Below, piece after piece: positions 60,142 through 64,000 of a DNA stretch of 64,000 nucleotides. The stretch comes from Flavobacteriales bacterium. GTDB taxonomy: Bacteria; Bacteroidota; Bacteroidia; Flavobacteriales_F; PHOS-HE28. Made by a program: the position numbers and the translations under genes. The notes under the pieces were generated by a model. It ran no database searches, had not been told where the DNA came from, and saw nothing but the letters and a program-made list of their open reading frames with translations. Each line of letters opens with the position of its first letter. Within the stretch, counting starts at the first letter, position 1. The DNA lies in NCBI GenBank assembly GCA_016703105.1, contig JADJCS010000020.1, forward strand, positions 62,001 to 126,000, written 5' to 3'.

Positions 60142-60149
60142 CAAAAGTA
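60142..60149 (-). promoter_or_regulatory. -7 box of the membrane protein operon
   Basis: TACTTTTG (TAnnTTTG exact) on the minus strand, 31 bases before the ATG at 60110. Confidence 0.5.
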
Positions 60150-60271
60150 GTGGCCTGGGGAGTGTGGCGGACCGGCGTTCGGTGCGGCCGGACGAACGCT
60201 GGCGAGCGGACCTGTGGGAAGCGCCAGGTACCGCTGTTCATTTCCCGTTCGTGTCGGCAGGAACGCGCTGG

Positions 60272-61126
60272 ATGACGCGGTTACATTTGTCGCCTTCCCA
60301 CGCTGTTTCTCCCGTGACCGGACCGGCTCCCGACCTCCCTTCGCTGATGGATGCCGCCATCGACGCAGCATTGGCGGCAGGGCGGGAGATACTGACCGTC
60401 TACGAGGCGGGCTTCACCGTGCAGGAGAAAGAGGACCGTTCTCCGCTCACCGAAGCGGATCGTCGGGCGCACACCGCGATCGCGCAGCATTTGGCCGCTA
60501 CGGACCTGCCCTTGCTCAGCGAGGAGGGCCGTACGATCGCCGCCGATGAACGCCAGGCCTGGCACCGCTACTGGCTGGTGGATCCGCTGGATGGGACCAA
60601 GGAGTTCATCAAGCGCAATGGCGAGTTCACCGTGAACATCGCGCTGGTGCAGGATACCGTGGCCGTGCTCGGCGCGCTCTATGTGCCGGTGAAGGATGTG
60701 CTCTACTTCGCCTGGCCTGGCGGTGGCGCTTGGCGACAGGAGCATGCGGCAACCCATGGGGCCATGTCGGCGTATGAACGGGCCGCGCGTTCCGTGCGCC
60801 TCCCCATGCCCCGTTCGCGCGACACCTATACCATTGTGGCCAGCCGCAGCCACCAAAGCGCCGAGACCGATGCCTTCATCCGCCAGGCGGAGCAACAGCA
60901 CGGCAAAGTGGAGCTCACAAGCATGGGAAGCGCTTTGAAGATCTGCCTGGTGGCCGAAGGTGCCGCCGATGTTTACCCGCGTTATGCCCCCACCATGGAG
61001 TGGGATACCGCCGCTGGTCATGCCATCTGTGTGGAAGCGGGCCGGGAATTGTTCGACGTCATCACCAACGCACCCATGCGTTACAACAAGAACGAACTGG
61101 TGAACAACTGGTTCATCGTTCAATAG
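60272..61126 (+). CDS. cysQ: 3'(2'),5'-bisphosphate nucleotidase CysQ
   Basis: About 284 residues from the ATG at 60272; a later Met (LMDAAIDAAL) is the alternative. Inositol-monophosphatase-fold motifs are intact: EADRRAHTAI, LSEEGR, DPLDGTKEFIKRNGEFTVNIALV (DPxDGT metal site) and WDTAAGHAI. It hydrolyses PAP from sulfate assimilation. The gene leads a co-directional run with gmd and fcl, though its role there is unrelated. Its frame continues upstream into the divergent region, so the first ~25 residues are uncertain. Confidence 0.9.
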   Translation: MTRLHLSPSHAVSPVTGPAPDLPSLMDAAIDAALAAGREILTVYEAGFTVQEKEDRSPLTEADRRAHTAIAQHLAATDLPLLSEEGRTIAADERQAWHRYWLVDPLDGTKEFIKRNGEFTVNIALVQDTVAVLGALYVPVKDVLYFAWPGGGAWRQEHAATHGAMSAYERAARSVRLPMPRSRDTYTIVASRSHQSAETDAFIRQAEQQHGKVELTSMGSALKICLVAEGAADVYPRYAPTMEWDTAAGHAICVEAGRELFDVITNAPMRYNKNELVNNWFIVQ

Positions 61127-61142
61127 AAGCACACACCCATCC

Positions 61143-62258
61143 ATGGCGAAGAAGAAGGCATCCAGCACCAAGCGCAAAGTGGCTTTGATCACCGGCGTGA
61201 CCGGACAGGACGGTGCGTACCTGAGCGAACTCCTCCTGAACAAAGGCTACGAGGTGCATGGCATCAAACGCCGCAGTTCGCTGTTCAACACGGACCGGAT
61301 CGACCACCTTTACCACGACATGCACGAGAAGGGCCGTCCCTTCCACCTGCATTACGGCGACCTCACCGACAGCGTCAACTGCCTTCGCTTGGTGAAGGAG
61401 GTCCAGCCGGACGAGATCTACAATCTCGCGGCCATGAGCCACGTGGCGGTGAGCTTCGAAATGCCTGAATACACCGCCAACGCCGATGGCATCGGCACGC
61501 TGCGTTTCCTGGAGGCCATCCGCATCCTGGGCATGGAGAAGAAAACGAAATTCTACCAAGCTTCCACCAGTGAGTTGTACGGGGGCGTGCTGCCGAAAGC
61601 TCAGAACGAAGAGACGCCCTTCTACCCCAAGAGCCCGTATGGTGTGGCGAAGCTCTATGGCTTCTGGATCACCAAGAACTACCGCGAGAGCTACGGCATC
61701 TTCGCGTGCAACGGCATCCTCTTCAACCACGAGAGCCCGTTGCGCGGCGAGACCTTCGTTACCCGCAAGATCACTCGCGCCGTGGCGAAGATCAAGCTCG
61801 GCCTGCAGGACGCGCTCTACCTCGGGAACATCGATGCCAAGCGCGACTGGGGCCACGCGAAGGACTATGTGGAAGGTATGTGGCTGATGTTACAGGCCAA
61901 GAAGCCCGATGACTTCGTGCTCGCCACCGGCAAGACCTACACCGTGCGCCATTTCATCGACCTGGCCTTCGCGGAAGTGGGCATCAAGCTCGAGTGGAAA
62001 GGCAAGGGCGTACACGAGAAGGGCGTTGACAAGAAAACGGGCAAGACGCTCGTGGCCATCGACAAGCGCTACTACCGCCCTGCGGAAGTGGATCATCTGG
62101 AAGGGGACCCGCGCAAGGCACAACGCGTGCTGGGCTGGAAGCACAAGTACGACCTGAAGGCCCTGGTGAAGGAGATGGTGCAGAGCGATGTGGAACTCTT
62201 CAAGCGCGACGTTTACCTCAAGAAAGGAGGACACAAGATCCTGCATGAGCAGGAATGA
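61143..62258 (+). CDS. gmd: GDP-mannose 4,6-dehydratase
   Basis: 371 residues, an SDR-extended enzyme making GDP-4-keto-6-deoxy-D-mannose. N-terminal GVTGQDGAYLSELLLNKGYEVHGIKRRSS (NADP site TGxxGQDG), catalytic YGVAK in SPYGVAKLYG, and the substrate-binding HESPLRGETFVTRKITRA and DAKRDWGHAKDYVEGMW. Length is normal. It starts 16 bases after cysQ. With fcl downstream it produces GDP-L-fucose for surface glycans. Confidence 0.96.
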   Translation: MAKKKASSTKRKVALITGVTGQDGAYLSELLLNKGYEVHGIKRRSSLFNTDRIDHLYHDMHEKGRPFHLHYGDLTDSVNCLRLVKEVQPDEIYNLAAMSHVAVSFEMPEYTANADGIGTLRFLEAIRILGMEKKTKFYQASTSELYGGVLPKAQNEETPFYPKSPYGVAKLYGFWITKNYRESYGIFACNGILFNHESPLRGETFVTRKITRAVAKIKLGLQDALYLGNIDAKRDWGHAKDYVEGMWLMLQAKKPDDFVLATGKTYTVRHFIDLAFAEVGIKLEWKGKGVHEKGVDKKTGKTLVAIDKRYYRPAEVDHLEGDPRKAQRVLGWKHKYDLKALVKEMVQSDVELFKRDVYLKKGGHKILHEQE

Positions 62259-62357
62259 TCGCGTAGCGATCATTCCGCAGGGGCGGAACATGTTCCGCCC
62301 TTGAATGCAGGAACGCAAGACGCGATTCCGGGTCAACCCCGGGTCAAAAGCCCGGGG
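62252..62357. repeat. Cluster of three palindromes between gmd and fcl
   Basis: Three perfect inverted repeats lie in a row: GGAATGATCGC-GTA-GCGATCATTCC (62252-62276, 11-base arms, overlapping the gmd stop); GGGCGGAACATGTTCCGCCC (62281-62300, 20 bases, no loop); and CCCCGGG-TCAAAAG-CCCGGGG (62337-62357). The first may be a terminator for gmd. The others look like REP-type intergenic repeats. Confidence 0.6.
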
Positions 62358-62386
62358 CGGAATGACAACGCCACAATGACAAGAAG

Positions 62387-63325
62387 ATGAACAAGACCGA
62401 CAAGATCTACGTCGCAGGCCACCGTGGCATGGTAGGCTCGGCGATCGTTCGCCGCTTGCAGAAGGACGGCTTCTCCAACATCATCACGCGCACCAGCAAG
62501 GAGCTGGACCTGAAGGAGCAGAGCGCCGTGCGTGACTTCTTCACGAGCGAGAAGCCCGATGTGGTGGTGCTGGCCGCGGCCAAGGTGGGCGGCATCCACG
62601 CCAACAACGTGTACCGTGCGCAGTTCCTGTACGAGAACTTGATGATCGAGAGCAACGTGATCCACTCCGCGCACGAGAGCGGCACGAAGAAGCTGCTCTT
62701 CCTCGGATCATCGTGCATCTATCCGAAGTTGGCGCCGCAGCCGCTGAAGGAGGAAAGCCTGCTCACCGGGCTCTTGGAGCAGACCAACGAACCTTACGCC
62801 ATCGCCAAGATCGCGGGCATCAAACTGGCCGAGAGCTACCGCAGGCAGTACGGCAGCAACTTCATCAGCGCCATGCCCACGAACCTCTATGGGCCCAACG
62901 ACAATTACGACCTGAACAACAGCCACGTGCTGCCTGCGCTCATCCGCAAGTTCCACACAGCGAAAGCCACGAACGCACCAAGTGTTGAAGTGTGGGGCAC
63001 GGGATCGCCGATGCGCGAGTTCCTGCACGTGGATGATCTCGCGGACGCCTGCTTCTTCCTCCTGCAGAACTACGACGAAGAGCTCTTCGTGAACATCGGC
63101 ACCGGCGTGGACCTCACGATCAAGGAACTGGCGGAGATGATCAAGGACATCGTGGGCTATTCCGGAGAACTGAAGTGGAACACCGAGAAGCCCGACGGCA
63201 CACCGAGGAAGCTCATGGATGTTTCGCGCCTGCACAACTTGGGGTGGAAGCACCGCATCGGGTTGCGTGAAGGGATCACGAGCGTCTACGCCGAGTTCGC
63301 GAAGAGCGAGATGGCGAAGGCCTAG
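62387..63325 (+). CDS. fcl: GDP-L-fucose synthase
   Basis: 312 residues, SDR family epimerase/reductase converting the Gmd product to GDP-L-fucose. NADP motif GHRGMVGSAIVRRL, the GSSCIYP segment, and the catalytic Tyr-Lys in PYAIAKIAGIKLAESYRRQYG; substrate loop NLYGPNDNYD. Length is normal. It is separated from gmd by 128 bases of palindrome-rich sequence on the same strand. Confidence 0.96.
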   Translation: MNKTDKIYVAGHRGMVGSAIVRRLQKDGFSNIITRTSKELDLKEQSAVRDFFTSEKPDVVVLAAAKVGGIHANNVYRAQFLYENLMIESNVIHSAHESGTKKLLFLGSSCIYPKLAPQPLKEESLLTGLLEQTNEPYAIAKIAGIKLAESYRRQYGSNFISAMPTNLYGPNDNYDLNNSHVLPALIRKFHTAKATNAPSVEVWGTGSPMREFLHVDDLADACFFLLQNYDEELFVNIGTGVDLTIKELAEMIKDIVGYSGELKWNTEKPDGTPRKLMDVSRLHNLGWKHRIGLREGITSVYAEFAKSEMAKA

Positions 63326-63475
63326 AACCAATTCGGGAGCACCGTCCTTGGTGGACCTGCGCCCGTTGCATGTGGTCGTGTGGACGCACACGCGATCAAC
63401 GCGGCGCCATACGACCTATCTTGGCCAGGACCACGATCCAGCCCGGTCGGCAACTGACGCGATGCGGTCCTGAAC

Positions 63476-64000
63476 ATGCACGAGAAGAAGACGCGCCGCC
63501 TCGCGGCGATCATGTTCACCGACATCGTGGGGTATACCGCCCTGATGCACGGGGATGAGGCGGTGGCGACCACCGCTCGGGCGCGCCACCGGGCCGTGTT
63601 CCGGCAGCAACACGAACTGCATCATGGTGAGATCGTGCAGTACTACGGCGATGGTACGTTGAGCGTCTTCCAGAGCGCGATCGAGGCGGCGAAATGCGCG
63701 GTGGCCATCCAACGGCTGCTGCGGGAAGGAGAGCCACTGCCCTTGCGCATCGGCCTGCACATGGGCGACATCCTCTTCGACAGCACGGAGGTCTACGGCG
63801 ACGGGGTGAACATGGCCTCGCGGATCCAGAGCATGGGCGTGGCCGGGGCCGTGCTGCTATCCGGGAAATTGAACGACGAGCTCAGGAACCATGGCTATCT
63901 TCCAACTGTCTCCGCAGGGTTCTTCGACCTGAAGAACATCGCGCACCCGGTGGAGGTGTTCGCCATAGCCAGCGATGGTTTGGTGGTGCCCTCGCCGCAC
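63476..64000 (+). CDS. Class III adenylate/guanylate cyclase, partial
   Basis: The first 175 codons, open to the window end. A CHD catalytic domain starts at once: LAAIMFTDIVGYTALM (metal-binding Asp), the second metal/turn region VQYYGDGTLSVFQSA, GLHMGDILFD, and the VNMASRIQSM strand. There is no N-terminal sensor domain; a C-terminal TPR or other domain is likely beyond the window, as is usual for the 'CHD-TPR' proteins. A TATCTTGG box lies upstream (63413-63425 region). It should make cAMP, or cGMP. Confidence 0.9.
   Translation, partial: MHEKKTRRLAAIMFTDIVGYTALMHGDEAVATTARARHRAVFRQQHELHHGEIVQYYGDGTLSVFQSAIEAAKCAVAIQRLLREGEPLPLRIGLHMGDILFDSTEVYGDGVNMASRIQSMGVAGAVLLSGKLNDELRNHGYLPTVSAGFFDLKNIAHPVEVFAIASDGLVVPSPH

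Noticed and set aside
1..64000. tRNA, rRNA and CRISPR search by eye
   Set aside because: No cloverleaf with GGTTCGAxTCC, no rRNA-like core and no regularly spaced repeats were found. GGTTCGAG near 42960 has no matching stems.

Overview
The window is a GC-rich piece of a Bacteroidota chromosome, most likely a Flavobacteriales-type bacterium. The best evidence is at least eight secreted proteins with C-terminal type IX secretion (T9SS type A) sorting domains, together with gliding-phylum hallmarks: FG-GAP/ASPIC proteins, WG-repeat and GIN-domain proteins, a Cys-type NAD-linked formate dehydrogenase, and promoters with the Bacteroidota -7 element TAnnTT(T/C)G. No rRNA, tRNA, CRISPR array, integrase or transposase was recognised.

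Layout. 1-3.3 kb: a minus-strand operon (PfpI/DJ-1 amidotransferase-like protein, bestrophin, SnoaL-like protein, DUF481 outer-membrane protein) diverges from an HxlR regulator across a perfect ACTTAC-N6-GTAAGT operator. 3.3-7.7 kb: an accessory-looking patch with copies of an intergenic repeat (family A), a beta-lactamase-fold lipoprotein, and a lower-GC caspase-like protein with an unusual helical C-terminal module. 7.6-10.7 kb: formate dehydrogenase alpha subunit, broken by one frameshift and bracketed by inverted copies of a second repeat (family B). 10.7-21.9 kb: a long co-directional run with a T9SS protein, a TolC-HlyD-ABC exporter, pyrC, a short MscS channel, LRR, TPR and CutA-like proteins. 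22-26.8 kb: a stress cluster (TetR regulator coupled to a DUF6671 protein, two UspA proteins, a truncated copy of the TetR gene, Hsp20, a lipoprotein).

29-36 kb holds a four-gene operon: a diheme lipoprotein followed by three tandem paralogous T9SS FG-GAP/ASPIC proteins. 36-42.8 kb has a Lys/Ala-rich peptide, a J-domain/KTSC fusion, a cold-shock protein, the NuoE/NuoF-like formate dehydrogenase beta subunit (also frameshifted), a large unknown protein and a methyltransferase. 43-56 kb mixes c-type cytochromes, a queuosine-precursor transporter, more T9SS cargo (one is a pentaheme cytochrome, one a truncated remnant) and a MORN-repeat secreted protein. 55.7-64 kb is mostly housekeeping: PBP1A, HflX, cytochrome c, CysQ, the GDP-fucose pair gmd/fcl, and the start of a class III nucleotidyl cyclase.

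How genes work together. Both formate dehydrogenase subunits are present 28 kb apart, and each can be restored by adding one C to a CCC run. The same correction joins an out-of-frame lipoprotein signal to the WG-repeat protein. This points either to homopolymer undercalling in the assembly or to real decay. The caspase-like gene is the best candidate for an undescribed (defence or cell-death) function. All family names come from recall of motifs; no database search was run.
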